The notes: generated by a model from the letters alone, not told the origin. A stretch of DNA of 64,000 bases from Saururus chinensis (GCA_035235625.1 CP141149.1:7656893-7720892), one strand, 5' to 3'; shown: positions 44,382 to 58,000, numbered from the stretch's first letter. Numbers and translations: made by a program.

Positions 44382-47228
44382 TATGTTATTAAAATAATAT
44401 ATGATATAGTAATCATAATTATTATTTTGCTCGGCACATGTTAACGTCGCACACATGACTGGATGTGACAACCGTCGGTACCTACCACAACAAGATTTCC
44501 ACGTAAAATACTACTTAGTATAAATAGGAGCCGATGCACAACTAAAAGTTTAAATATCACAACGTAAGAAAATATTTATGTACTCCAAGGGCCACTATTC
44601 GTAGAGCACTAACAGAACAAACTTTAGGCATAACAAGCCTTTACATAACAGTCACATAATTACATGAAATAGCCAAAATAGCATCCAATTAATTTTACAA
44701 AAAATTCTTCTGCTTTCACCTCTACCTTAGTTGCTTGACCTGCAGAGTTTAGAAGTGGGTGGTGCGTATTTTTATGCTTAGTCGGCTGAATTAAAATCAA
44801 AATTTATGCTAAGCAGAAAAACTTAGAAAAAAAATAATTTTACCTAGAAAAGAATTTATTTAATAAATGAATTAAGAAAACATTGATTTGTCCAATTTAG
44901 AAACAAATTCAAAAAACATCAGTTCATCGGATGATGATAAATTAAAAGTTGTTATACCGAACGACATTCCTCCCGATACTAATGGGGCAACAGGAGGCTC
45001 ATAAGGCTAGGAGCTTACCCATGATGTTCCTCACCTATATGTGCGTGCTAGGTACCGATTATTTCCTCACTAGGTATCCAAATAAAATATGGTAATTCTA
45101 GGTTTTACCCTACAATTACCCGAAAAACATACATACGAGAAATAATTCAATATATGTAAAACATTACACACTTATGGCATATTTTTGAAACTAGAGCAAA
45201 CAAGCAAAATTGAATAAAAACAATACGTAAAAATTAGACTATTTGAGCAGACCATAAGTTGGAGTTTATGACCCCCTACCTTAGGCTTGGGTAAACATTT
45301 CATGGCTAGAGAGGCCTCTGACTGAAAAATTGTCCCTGTCTCAGTGTTCGGCACGGTTGAATTAGTTGAAAATGCCTTTTAAACTGACTAAGAATGGAGG
45401 AAATGAAATTCGAATAGTAGAACTAAAAATTACTAAAGTAGATCGTGGAAATAAAAATTATAGAGAGAAACCGTCGTGCAGCATACGACGTGCATCGTGC
45501 GCTACACCGCGTGTGTCACATAGTGAACCGCGAATAGCAGGGACCCGCCACGTGGCCCACACCTCACTCGATTGTACCACGCAATGCCGTGTCGGCTGAC
45601 AATGTTCCTACCGCAGCTTGCGTTAGCCTTACATAAAATATAAAATTTTCTATTTTCCTTTGAAAAAATTTAAAATGCAATAACTTTCTAACCATAAGTT
45701 AGAATCATGCGTTATTGGTACCGATGGATTCTTATTAATGAGCTTTTCGAAACAAGGTTTTGCTGTAGTTTTACTATAGGACCCGCCCATAAGGTACGCT
45801 TTCCAAGATCATTACTTACAGCCCCGATGTCTGATTTAAATGATTTAAATGCTGTAATGTTCATCTTTTTAGCTGCATCACTTACAGAGTCTTGAGGTTG
45901 GTGAGATTCTTTCTACTCCGTTGGTTGAATTAAAATCTAAATTTATGCTATGCAAAAAAATTCATACAAGTAACAATTTTTGCTAGAAAATAATTTATTT
46001 TAGAAGCAAATTCAAAAAACATTGGTTTATCTAATTCAAAAACAAATTCAGAAAACATCGACTTATATGGTTCAGAAACAAATTTAGAAAACATCGGTAT
46101 GTCCGGTGTTGATAAATCTAGAGCCACGTTACCAAACGGCGTTCCCCCCAACGCTCATGGGGCAACGGGAGGCTCAGAAGGCTAGGAGTTTACCCATGAT
46201 GCTCCAAACCTAAATGCACGCATCAAACATTGATTATTACATCGGCAGGTTTTCGTATAAAATACGATAATTCTAGGTTTTACACCAGAATTAACTAGAA
46301 AACATACATACGAGAACATAATTTAGTATATGTGAAACATTACCCACATATGACATTTTTTCGAAACTAGGTCAAACAAGCATGATTGAATAAAAACAAT
46401 ACGTAAAAATTTGACTATAAGAGAAAGCAAAAGCTAGAGTTTAAGATCCCCTACCTTTGGCTTGGGTTGAAATTTCATGGTTGAAGAGGCCTCAGACTTA
46501 AAGATTGACCTTGTCACAGCGTCCAACACGGTCAAACTAGTTAAAAACTCTTTTTGAAGGGCATGATTCAAACTTAGAATGGAGGAAATAAAATTCAAAG
46601 TAGTAGAACTGAAAATGACAGGATAGAACGTGGAATTAAAATTTATAGAGAAAAACCATTGAGCGCCTACGATGCACATCGTGCGCAGCATGCGGCACGG
46701 TTATACCACTAAGAACTGTGTGTGTCACGCGGTGGTACTACTTGTGGCGGGGACTCTCCACTTGGGTCCCGTGTGTGGTAGGATGACCTGCGCATTGCGC
46801 GGTCATGCCACACGATGTCGCATCAGCTGACGCAGTTCATGTGTTAGCTTGCATCACCCATCCATAAAATATTATTTTTTCTATTTTTCTTTTCAAAATT
46901 TTAAAACACAATAACGTTCTAACCATAAGTCAAAATCATGCATTCTTGGTACTGATGGACTTGTATCGATGAGCCATTTGAAGCAAGAACACTCATGGAT
47001 AGGTTTCACTTTAGTTTTACTCTGGGTCCCGCCCTTAAGGTGTGCTTCCCAAGGTCAATACTTATATCTACAATGTTCGATTTAAATGATTTAAACACCA
47101 TAATGTTTGACTTTTTAACTTCTACCACAACTCTTTATACACTAAACCCACAATAATATTCTATTAATAAAAATATAATAAAAAAATTTATTGGTTTTAA
47201 AAATGTACCGAATATCAGGGTTGTCATA
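44382..47228 (-). repeat. Element B right (5') LTR with internal tandem duplication
   Basis: 2.85 kb against about 1.64 kb for the left LTR. 44382-45872 matches the left LTR from near its edge to ...AATGTTCATCTTTTTA; then at about 45900 the LTR sequence starts again from an internal point (TTGAATTAAAATCTAAATTTATGC) and runs to the true end GGGTTGTCATA at 47228. The outermost bases at 44382 are shortened relative to the left LTR (TGTGACGG is missing). Confidence 0.75.
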
Positions 47229-47233
47229 GTGAA

Positions 47234-47576
47234 GATCTTAGATCTTTGTAGTATTTTTCTGAACTTACTAGTAGCTTCTAGTTGTTGTGTGTAATTTCTA
47301 AGACATAGGCATGAGAGTTCCAATTACTTATAGTTGTGTGTATTATGCTGATTAGTATGTACATGGGCAAGACCTGTGAGATTTGGTTGTGATTTTATTT
47401 TTTCATATATATATATATATTTTAAGACTTAACGGTTAATTACTATATGTTTGAACATGAGTAAGTCACACCTTGGAATGACATATTTGTCGAAGAATTG
47501 ACAAATAATTTTATAAATTTTTATTTCCGATGAATTTTATTTAAAAACTAAATTTGAGAAATTTTAGGGTGCGACA
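47234..47576 (+). repeat. 5' LTR of element G, right part
   Basis: Resumes after the GTGAA duplication of element B and ends TTTTAGGGTGCGACA. The last 100 bases match 60325-60419 (for example TTTATAAA...TTTCCG and GAGAAA.TTTAGGGTG). (TA)8 lies near 47406-47421. Confidence 0.75.
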
Positions 47577-47600
47577 AGTTGGTATCAGAGAACAAGGTTT
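47577..47600 (+). promoter_or_regulatory. Element G primer-binding site
   Basis: AGTTGGTATCAGAGAACAAG follows the LTR end directly on +. TGGTATCAGAG is an exact match to the initiator-Met tRNA primer, which gives element G + orientation. About 180 bases of leader or gag start follow before C2. Confidence 0.85.
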
Positions 47601-47778
47601 AATCCGTCTACATACTAAGGAGCATGATATATGAAAATGGTTTGATTGGGTAGATGTAGAGACTTAATAGTACATATCTTTTGTTGCAAGATTTAGTGGC
47701 TCCTACTACCACAAATCATGTGTGGTAGGCGGCAGCAACTGGGTTAAGCAGGGCAGGTGTTCTATTGGCTACCAATGT

Positions 47779-49706
47779 TGTCATGCTCTGGAACATACTA
47801 TCCCCCGAGCCAAACCCAGTCCAAGGAGGAAGCGGCAAGCAGAGTGACAAAGTATCATTGGATTGTGGTAGACGTAACTCATCCTTAGGTAAAACACTAC
47901 GGAGTTGTGCAAGTACCCTTTTTACAAAAGAAAAATGAGCAATAAAAGATTACTAATTAAATATTAGTCCACGCACACACCCATATACTTAGTCATAAGC
48001 AGCCCACATATGGCAAAAGTATGAGTCTAAGCCCACAATGGCTAAGTGTGAAGTATAGTAGAGTATATATAACGGTCTTAGCACAACATGCTACAAGCTA
48101 TCATATAATCCATAATCTCGATGCAACCCCTCTTAAGGATCATCACCAACCACACGCTCTACATAGAGCCCATCAGAATAACCTACATAGCACGACATGC
48201 AACCCCAAAACTAAACACACACAAAGAGGGGTGTGCCACAAGCTCTGCAAGGGTTTTTATACCGAAAGTAAATCCAAAATGACATCACCTGCATAATCAC
48301 ATAATACTCATAACATAGTCAACCACAATGCCCATTCTTCATGGGATAATCCACCTAAACCTTTAGATTCATGTCATAATTTACAATCCATAAGCATCTA
48401 CTTATGCCACATGCATGTCAAGCTATAAATAACATATCTCATCAACACATCCCCATAGCACTTGTATATCATGCTATGTGTAATATATCTAATCAACACA
48501 TATTTATGCCACCTACATATCATGTTATATGACATATCACATCATCACATATTCATGTCACCTGCATATTATGCTATATGACATATCACATCATCACATA
48601 TTCATGCTACTTGCGTATCATGCTATAACATGTATTATCTCGTCATCACATACTCATGCCTCCTACACATCATGGGTTCCAATATAACTCATAACACACA
48701 TATATCTCATGTATGAATATGTGAAATTCATTGTCATAATTACATCCTGCATGAATCACTTTTCAACATAAATATATCATGAATATCTATTTCCCAATGA
48801 AAACATTCACCTTTCAAATCAAGAGTCTCAAACACACTATCTTGCATATCATGCAAATTAAACTATAATCACATGTGTAGCATAAGCTACATTATTCCTA
48901 CACAACCTATGTTAATGAGATAAATTTTCCATACACATGCAATAATAAATGGTGAATGTCTCACAAATTGAGAAAAATAAACCTACTCATTAGGGTCAAA
49001 ACCCAAGAATAACTGTTCATCAAGGGCAAAGCCCCAAGCATAATTGCTCATCAAAACCTCATCAAAACCGAAGTCCTGAGCACTATTGCTCATCAAGACC
49101 AAAGTCCCGAGCACACATGGTAAGTCAGTGCACTCGAACATACCACTTTGGATTCTCAGGGTCCAGATAACTTATTAAATAATACACATATAACATTCTG
49201 CTCTGCTCAACCCAGGGAGGAAACCCGTCCTCAAAGGGACGCAAAACCCATTTATTGGACGAAAAACCCCGTCCTTTCAGACAACACCAAAACGATGAGC
49301 CTCCGATCGATAATGTGGAAACTAATGACATCCAATTGTATCCAATCGATCAAACATGATAATCATGCTTAATCTAATTTATAAATCATTTTCATGTTGC
49401 ATGCAACATGGTACATATGTAGCAAATGCTACATGACTCTAACTACAAGAGATATGCTCAAATCAGTCCACATGTGGATAAAAAATGGTCCATTAGTCTC
49501 AAATAATATCATAAATATCTACACAAGTGTGTAAATAAGTGGTAATGTTCAAGTCCAATCTAAGACATGTAAAACATAATTAAGCAATAATCAATGTTGT
49601 ATACATACATCCATAATTTTATCATAGTCCTACCCTACTGGAATCATGAAGCAAGTGTGATGAAAACATCAAAATATGAGTTCAAGGCATTTATAACATC
49701 AAGCTA
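47779..49706. mobile_element. C2: truncated relative of C1
   Basis: Starts TGTCATGCTCTGG after AATGT; shares with C1 the first ~80 bases (CCAAACCCAGTCCAAGG against CGAACCCGGTCCAGG) and the stretch GATTCTCAGGGTCCAG (49151-49166 against 40689-40704). It stops near 49706 where element E starts. No coding capacity. 48430-48680 holds about five copies of a ~50-bp unit with CACATATTCATG, comparable to the array in C1. Confidence 0.6.
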
Positions 49707-50230
49707 GACTTTGTAATACCCCACTTTTCTGATTATGTCTCATTCAAGGGGTTAGAGATAACTATAAAATTTTAGAAATTTTTTTAAAGGGTTTCAAAGG
49801 TTGAAACCTTCATATATGAATAGAGCTCAAAGTAACGAGTGTAAAAAAATCAAAAACTCAATTTTAAATCTGTTATGTTTCCATATATGGATAGAGCTCA
49901 AAATTGAATTTGATCTCATCTCTTATTAAAAATAAAGGATTTAAAATCCTGAAGAAAGAGGAGACGGATTTAATATTAAAGATAAAGGATTTAAAATTTT
50001 GTTCTACATATGTTACATTGAATTTAAGACGGATTCCAATTTTACGAATTACATTTTTAAATCAAGAATAAATTGAAATATTAATTTGCACGCGTGGCAT
50101 TGAATTTGATATGAACTCTTATTTTATGAATTTTGATTTTGATTTTGACCCGATCAAAAATTTTGTTTTGAATTTGTTACATGTTATTTAAAAAACAACA
50201 TTTTTAGTAACTTCGATTTCAAATATGTTT

Positions 50231-50600
50231 TAAATGACAGTAGAATTACTGAGGAATAACACTAAACGTACATGATATGGGATATGAGGCGCTAGTGAAA
50301 AACTCTAATTCTACAAGTGTATTAAAAAAATTGATTTCGAATTGTTCATTTCAGAAAATGTATTTGATTAAGAAATGAATTTATTTTTAAATGCGGTGGA
50401 ATGACCTAAGAGTAACCACAAAATACCCATGGTATGGGACGTGAGTTGTTAGTAGATAACTCTAGGGTTAGTTCTGTTGAGTTGTTAAAAATAAAATTCG
50501 ATTTCCAATAGTTTTCTTTTGATAAATTCATTTGCTTATAAAATGAATATATTTTGAAAGGCAGTAGAATTACAAATGAGAAACCAGTAAACTAATAACC
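50231..50600 (+). repeat. ~160-bp repeat units before the polypurine tract of E
   Basis: Two and a partial third copy of a unit beginning AAATGRCRGTRGAAT at about 50232, 50389 and 50556, each followed by a GGTATGGGAYRTGAG-like word and an AAATGAATWTATTTT end. Confidence 0.55.
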
Positions 50601-51514
50601 AGATTTTGTTTAAAACATTTTATCCAATCATAAATTATCGAATTCCGTTGGTGAATGTTTTATCAAATTTTAAGTATTGAATTATGTTTATATATTATTT
50701 ATCTAATTATGATCTATCAAATTTTGTTTACGATTACTTATCTAATTAACTATCCAATTTTGTTAGATATTTATTTTGATTTTGATGTATTTTGAAGAGT
50801 ATTTTTGGGCAAATTGCGAGGACGCAATTTTTTTAAGGGGGGAAGAATGTAATACCCCATTTTTCCAATTACGTCTAATCCAATTTGTTAGAGATAATTA
50901 ATAATATTTTTTATAATTTTTTAAAGGGTTTTAGAGGTTGAAAATTTTGTATTTGGTTAGAGCTTGAAGTAACGAGCATAACAAATCGAAGAACACGAGA
51001 AACAGGGGTCGGGAGCAAACATTATGACCTTGGGAAGTGTGCAACTTGGGCGGTACTCACTTGGAAAGAGTGAGATAAACTGCTCTAAGTGGTCTAGTTT
51101 CATAGGGCTCATCAATTCGATCTCAACGGTACCAAAAACGCGTGAATCTGATTTTAGGGTAGAAAGATATGGATGTTTAAACATAAAGGTTTAAAATAAA
51201 ATAAAATAGCATAAAAAGCAAATTGCACCGTACGGGATGAACGAGTGTGTGTTATGCGTAGATGCGGTGCGCGTAATGCACAAATGCGTCACATTGCATG
51301 CACGATGCCATTCTAGCGGGTGCCACCACCATTTTCGCGGCACGGGTGAGGGTGATAAATAGCCATTTAGTGTCTTTTTGAACTGAGAACTTCATTTATC
51401 TCTATTTCTTATCATTCTAAGTCCAATTTCGTCTATTCAAGAGGTGTTCTTAACTAAATCGAGCATGCTCTATGCAATGGAGGGGGCAATTCTTTGATTT
51501 GACAACCGTATATG

Positions 51515-51890
51515 GGAGAAACATCCCAAGGTAAGATGTGGCTCTACTCATCGCCCTTGAGCACAGAAGAACCGAAGCAAGAGGGGGTTCCATCCTTTGT
51601 TGTCGGGCCACAACGAGAGAAGTGGCCCCAAGTAGGGGAGACTCTATCCTCCACCAAAGAGACACAGAGTGAGAGAAACATCCCTGGGTTAAGGGGATGT
51701 TTTGTCCATAGCTTACAAGTGTAGAAAGAAGAAAATGTCTCCGGGTGAGGGGATATTTTGTCCGTCTCCTCTGAGCATGGCAATTGAGAAGCATCTTTGG
51801 GTAAGGGGAAATTCTATCCATCACGTATGAGTGCAGAAAGGGGGAAGCATCTCAGGGTAAGAGGAGGCTCTGACTACCATTTCCTAACTT
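51515..51890 (+). repeat. ~56-bp degenerate minisatellite in the LTR of E
   Basis: Six units with the core AGCATCYYNGGGTAAGGGG followed by TTCTATCC and a GAGTGCAGA-like tail. Unit starts near 51520, 51621, 51678, 51734, 51790 and 51846; the last four are spaced 56 bases apart. The open frames through it on both strands come from the repeat. Confidence 0.7.
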
Positions 51891-52439
51891 GAAGGAGAGG
51901 ATGCCCTAATGGAACAAACAACTCTAAACACCGCCACTTCCGATATTTCAAAAGAGTAAGTATTTATGACCCTTCCTTTTTAATATAAGTTTAAGAATAC
52001 ATAGGCATTATAAGTAGTAAACTTAGGATGTTAAATGACTTATATGCATGTACATCTTAATTATTGATATTAATATACTGATTAAGATATATGAAGTTGC
52101 TATGATCTAATATGATTTAATAATCTCTGATATACTCTTTTATGATCTGATATGCTTTGATCTGATCTCATGGGATCTAACATGGTCAGATGAGACATGA
52201 TTCACCTAAAAGTTGTATAACATTTGCAAGCATGTATGTATACATCATCTTGGTGAAACCTACTGCAATCATCAAGAAATCATGAAGTAGTCATCAAACA
52301 TGAATTTATGACAAGTAGAATATCATGTGAAATTCAACAAAGATAGCCTAAATCATGCTTGAGCTAAATTATAAATTCCAAGATGGTCTTCATGCAATCA
52401 CAATGGAAATCATAAGTAATAATAACTAATTTTAATCAT

Positions 52440-53230
52440 AAAAAATTAGATTTAGGGAAAGAGAAGAAGAAATGGCCAAAATATTAAAAAAATGGCAAAC
52501 ATGGCCACCTTCATGATGAATGCAAAAGCTTTTTTATGGTGGAAAATAGTGAAGAATTCTTTGTCTAAGTATAAAGAAGTGATTTCTTGGAAAGCATTCT
52601 TGGAAGCCTCCAACAAGCAATATTTTCCTCCTCCCATCCGACGAAGAATGGAGATGGAGTTCCTTGACTTACAACAAAAAGTCTTATTGGTTATCAAGTA
52701 TAAAAATATATTTGTTCATGTAGTGTTTTGCTCAGTATGCAGTACCTACTCAAGAGAAGAAGGTAGAGCAATTTGTTCAAGGACTCAAGAATGGGCTACA
52801 ATCCAAGGTGTTGGCTTCTCGACTGAGATCATTTATTGTTGTTGTAGCACTAGCAACAATTCTGGTAGAAGATTTTAATCAGTCCAGAGTGCCTACGAAA
52901 GGTACTGATCACAAAAAGAATTATGGATAAAGAAACTTTAAGAGGGATGAAGGAGGAAAAACAAATGGAAATTGTCCCATTAAGCAAGTGAGGAATGTTG
53001 AACCATCTTCTAAGAACTTCATCCCACATGAAAACAGAAAGGCTAAATGGAAGTGTCAGATTTGAGGCTAGAGCCATCCTTGAAAGGCTTGTGAAGGGGA
53101 CACTAGGATATGTTATAATTGTAAGCAACGAGGACATATAGCTCTACATTGTCCTCGGGGTAATCAAGGTGACCATGGGAACACTAGAGCCTGAGTGTTT
53201 GCCTTGGTGACTGAAGATGCAAATGACAAT
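52440..53230 (+). pseudogene. Element G gag (capsid and zinc knuckle)
   Basis: 52492-52878 is open: MMNAKAFLWW, then WKAFLEASNKQYFPP and MEMEFLDLQQ, the gypsy gag capsid signature also seen in A. Frames shift afterwards. At 53105-53160 CYNCKQRGHIALHCP is a CX2CX4HX4C knuckle. The N-terminus is missing or separated by C2 and E. Confidence 0.8.
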
Positions 53231-55038
53231 GCAGTCCTTGAAGGTACAATTTTAATTTTAACCGATTATCTAGAGTGTTATATGATCTTGGTGCATCACA
53301 TTTTTTTATTTCTAAATTATTTGTGGAAGATTTCAATTATCCTAAGAGTAAGTTAGAAATGTCCTATGTCATCTATGCTCCATTAGGAAAAGTTATAGCA
53401 GTAGACAAATGTTTGAGAAATATCATTTTCGTGTTGAGGGAAGGGAATTTTTGTGCTTACCTACTCATTTTAGAGATTGTAGATTATGATGTTATTTTAG
53501 GAATAGATTGGTTGCCGACTTATAATGCTTTGGTAGATTGTAAGTTGAAGAGGATAGAATTGAGTATAACCCGGGAATCAGAAACTTAAGATACAAGGAA
53601 TGTTTGAAAACGAGAATTCTACTATCATTTTAGCAGTTAAAGCTCAAAACTTAATGGAGAAAGGTTGTTTTTCCTTTTTGGCGAGCATTGGGGAATTGAA
53701 CAAAAAGAAGGGGAAGCTGGATGAGATACCAATAGTGAGAGAATTTCTAGATGTATTTCTTGAGGATTTACCTGGTTTACCTCGAAGGAGGGAAGTGGAC
53801 TCTTCCATAAATTTATTGCCAAGAATATTACTATTTTCTAAAGCTCAATATTAGATGACATCAATAGAGTTAAAGGAACTTGAGACCCAACTTGAGGAAT
53901 TATTGCATAAAAGATTTATTAGGCCAAGTACCTCCCTTTAGGGTGCATTGGTACTCTTTGTAAAGAAAAATGATGGGTCCATGAGGCTATGCATTAACTA
54001 CATAATGATAAATCAGTTACAGTGAAGAATAAGTACCCTCTATCTCACATTGATGACTTATTTGACCACTTACAAGCAGCAAAGTTGTTTTTATATATTG
54101 ACCTTCGATTCAAGTACCATCAATTAAGGGTGAAGGAAGAAGATATAACGAAGACTGCCTTCCGAACAAGATATATACACTATAATTCTTAATGATACCT
54201 TTTGAGCTCATTAATGCTGCAACAACATTTATGGACTTGATAAATTGTATATACATGTTTGCCTTTGATAAGTTTGTTATTGTCTTTGTAGATAACATTC
54301 TTATCTATTCCCCATTTGAAGAAGAACATAATACTTCACAAATATATACTTCATGCAAAATTTAGCAAATGTGACCTTCGGCATGAGAGTATCAACTTTT
54401 CGGGACATGTGATATCTAAAGAGGGTGTTTTGGTGGATCCCTCAAAGATGGAAACAATACCAATTGGGAGAGACTAAAGAATATAGCAGAAGTTAGAAGT
54501 TTCCTTAGTTTGGCAAGGTACTATAGGAGATTCATTGAAGGATTCTCCACTATTTTCCTTCTCATGATTACATTAACCAAGAAGGATGTTAAGTTTGAAT
54601 GGAATGAAGAATGTGAGAAATGTGAGATAAGTTTTCAAAGATTGAAATAGAAACTTACAATAGTGTACCGGTTTTATCATTACAAGAAGGAGAAGAAGGG
54701 TTTGTGGTGTACATTGATACATCAAAGAAAGGATTAATTTGTGTTCTCATGCAAAATGGAAGAGTTATAGCATATGCTTCAAAATAATTAAAAACACAAG
54801 AACACAAGTATCATACTCATGAACTTGAATTAGAGGTTGTTATATTTTCTTTAAAGGTATGGAGACATTATCTCATGGTGTGACTTTTCGGGTATTTACA
54901 AACCATTAGAGTTTAAAGTATTCTTTTTACAAAAAGATTTAAATTAAAGCCAAAGAAGATGGTTGAATATTTGAAGTATTATAGCTTTTCTATTTATTAC
55001 CATCCTGAAAAAGCAAATGTTGTAGTTGATGCACTAAG
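53231..55038 (+). pseudogene. Element G protease, reverse transcriptase and RNase H
   Basis: Protease 53275-53589: LYDLGASHFFIS at the active site and VILGIDWLPTYNALVDCK. Linker 53600-53854 with EFLDVFLEDLPGLPRRREVD. RT pieces: RFIRPST, stop, [50 protein letters not shown], and [13 protein letters not shown] near 54265-54300, where the catalytic second Asp has become Asn, besides frameshifts. RNase H: YIDTSKKGLICVLMQ, HELELEVVIFSLKVWRHYL, and VVVDALS at the end, where solo LTR F2 cuts in. Confidence 0.85.
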
Positions 55039-58000
55039 TGTAATGTCCCTGATTTTTCTCCTATTTTCTATAAATTTTTTGCTATTTTTCTGGTTGTATT
55101 TTTAATGAGGAAATTTGATGCTTCTACATATTTCTTTTCATATTTGATATCAGTATTCATTACTGCAGAGTCAGAAGTGAAAGAAGAGAAAAGAAGAGAG
55201 AAAAAGTAGAAAGAATAAAATAAAAATAAAACTGGATTGGCAATGCACCCAACCTGCGAGCAAACCAAGGGGGAAATCCCCTTCCTTTGTGAGGCCAGAG
55301 GTGGCACCACCACCGGGCACTACATTCTGCCTGATCGACCACGGCTTGGCGTTGCTACCGCCACCCCCGCCTGGACCTACTGGCCATCCGCCCAACTCTT
55401 TCCCCTTTTCCCATTTCAGCCTGACGAAACCGCCACCACTTCCTTTGCCCGATCTACTACTGCCACTTACTGGATGACCTCCAAGCTGCCGTTGTGGCTC
55501 CGACTCAACCAGGACGACGACGAAGCGCCACCTTGTGGCCTCCCCCAACCTCCTCCACCGGCATGAGGTAAGAAATGGCTCTTCCCATTTATTTTTGTTT
55601 TATGTACGTTGCAACCAGAGGCGGTGCCGCCGATTATCAGCCACTACTGGTTGGCCTTTGGCTCTCCTTGGTCTAGCGATGTCAAGGCCACTGCCCCGGC
55701 CTAGATCGCCACCACCCCTGCTCACTTTCTTCTGACTTATCCCAATCCAGACAGATTACTCTTCCCTTGTTTTGCTTGTGGTGTCCATTCTCCATCGCAG
55801 AGCATCAAATGACATCGGGTTTACATTCATTTAGCTTGCCACAATATGGTGACTTCTAGATCACTGCCATCTTCCAGGTCCGACCCCCGGTCCCCCATTC
55901 CACAGTTCTTGGCCATGCGATAGTGTGTTCATTGTGCAAACCATGCATGCTATTGTGCTCGGCCAAATCAACTCCCCTTTGTTTCTTTTGATTGGCGGTT
56001 CTGCCGTCACCGGCACTAACTAGCAAATAGCCACAATCGCCGGATCCACCCAAAGACGACAAGTGGATGTTGTTCCCAGTGTCCCCAACTCCTCTTCTCT
56101 ATCCTTCATGCCTTCTCCCTAAACTAGATACACTCAAGCTTTATAGTACATCCTTGATTGCCGCGGTGGGCCTAGCCAAAGCCCAGAGCCAACTTGTTCG
56201 GCATGGCATAGTGTGGATTTGGGCCACCTATTCAGCCACTGTGGGCTCTACCTTGGTCTAGTGACGGCAAGAGCCAACACTCCTAGCCTGATTCCACCTT
56301 TGCACTCCTATTTTCAGTTATGCAAGACCCAGAACCTGCAGGAAAGAGTCCCCGGTGCCTAGTCCTAGCAAAGGGAAGCAGAATTGTCGAACACTGGCTT
56401 TAGGCCAGAGAAGGCTTGGCTACTACTAGGCCAAGATTTTTCACCCTAACTTGTGCTTGATGCACAACTACCCACACCAATGATTTTGGTTGTGGGTGAT
56501 GATTGGAGATGTTGTTGCCTTTGTTGGCTACCTTCTTTGAGCCTTAGCGCCTTCAACTTTTGTTTGGGGGACTTCCACTGGTGAACCCTACCTCTTTCGT
56601 GTCCAACCACCCCAACCTCCTAAAAGACCACCCTTTTTAGGTTTTAGTCATGACATCACATCGTAGGCTGTTTGAGAGTCGATCCAACTTGCTAGTGGCT
56701 AGATCTTGCTCCCATTGGCCTCAGTCCCATTGGGATGCACCGACAACCTGTCCTCCCTTGTGGTTGCCCTTTTGCCGCGCATGTAGTTTAGGTTAAAGGC
56801 ACCACATTTTCGGCATTTGATGATTGACTAGCTCCACCACTAGTCAAATATGACTGCTAAAGTCATCCTTGGCCTCTACTATGTCCATTAGTACGCAACC
56901 AAGTCGTCCACCCTTTTATGCAGCTTCTACACCACAAAATTGGGTGTGTTCATAGCCAATTTTAGCGTCTTGTAGACAACGAAGTATTTTTAGCAGTTGG
57001 CTGACCTTCAATTAGCTACCCCATATTGTGTGGTTGCATTTTCCATGTCTAGTGGCATGACCTTCTGCCTGGCAGTCCTAGTGTGCCAAATTATTAACCT
57101 TAAGAAAAATTAGTCCCGCCTTGTTGAGATTTTACACCGTCTCTGAAAATCCTTAGAACTACATCTCTATTATGCTATGATTTTGGCAGCTTTCGCAATC
57201 GACGCTACAACCGTTGTGTGCTCTTTATCGAACTCATGTGGATTTTGAGTTAGGTGACCTTGAACTCGTAATTTCATGATAGCATGCTTTTTCTATTTAG
57301 CAGCATGTTAGGAGTTTGTAACTTAATGCTCTGCATGATAAATGATGATTCAATGACATGATGTGTGTGGGAGAAATGAAAAATTATGCTAAGTTCGATT
57401 ATGCATATGTAACGCATGTAAACCATGAGCATGTTCTATGTATGTGAAATATACATATGCTAGAGAATACTACGGAGTGTGATAGTAGGTTGTTTGATGA
57501 GTTATATGTATGTGATTAGAGCCTATGATAAATCTTCATATGTGGATTGGCTGTGTGTGTTTGATGGGCACAAGTATGTGCATTTAATTGTAGGCTTGTC
57601 GAAGGGGTGTTTCATGGACTATGATGTGGAAATTGCAGTTGTGTGTTGGGTGAAAGAAAGCTTAAGATTGACGGGCAAGGGTCGGATTTGATGAGATTGG
57701 AGGATTGGTTTGGATTAAATTGAATGGTACTTGTGTGCAAAGATCAAGAGACTTAAGGGATTTAGGGATCAAGAAGACTTAAGGCTCAAAGTGTCTATGG
57801 GGAACTATGAGTTAGTAAGAGTTGATTGCATGATTGTGCATGCATAATGTACATAATATGAATTGTAACATAAGAACAATGAATAAGGAATTAATAAGGG
57901 TTTGATGATTAGACTTAGATATGAGGGATTTCATTGGAAAAGTTCAAGTAAAATGATTTGGTTTTAAGACGGATGGTGTGTGATGTAAGGTTGTAAGTAG

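Larger units (their letters stand above)
24733..47228 (-). mobile_element. Element B: Tekay/Del-like Ty3/gypsy retrotransposon with nested insertions
   Basis: Flanked by GTGAA at 24728-24732 and 47229-47233, the 5-bp duplication expected for an LTR element. Left (3') LTR 24733-25602 plus 34546-35316; right (5') LTR 44382-47228. Polypurine tract on minus (CCTTAAGGGGGAAGAT) lies next to 35316, and a Met-initiator primer-binding site (TGGTATCAGATC) next to 44382. Internal order from the 5' end: extra ORF, gag, protease, RT, RNase H, integrase. Element A sits in its left LTR and C1 in its gag. Without these it would be about 9.85 kb. Coding regions are full of stops. Confidence 0.85.
49712..52400 (+). 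mobile_element. Element E: internally deleted gypsy element (LTR start, 3' tail, polypurine tract, LTR)
   Basis: TGTAATACCCCA occurs at 49712 and again at 50848; about 150 bases after each match (GTTAGAGATAA, AAAGGGTTT, AGTAACGAG). The second copy is preceded by GCGAGGACGCAATTTTTTTA and AAGGGGGGAAGAA, a typical polypurine tract. So the first is a truncated 5' LTR and the second the 3' LTR, with gag-pol deleted. The LTR contains TTAACTAAATCGAG and CGGTACCAAAAACG, as in the LTRs of A and B. Right border uncertain; no target duplication found. Confidence 0.55.

Noticed and set aside
55171-55735. Frames in the GC-rich part of F2
   Set aside because: Inside a solo LTR; open on both strands from base composition only.
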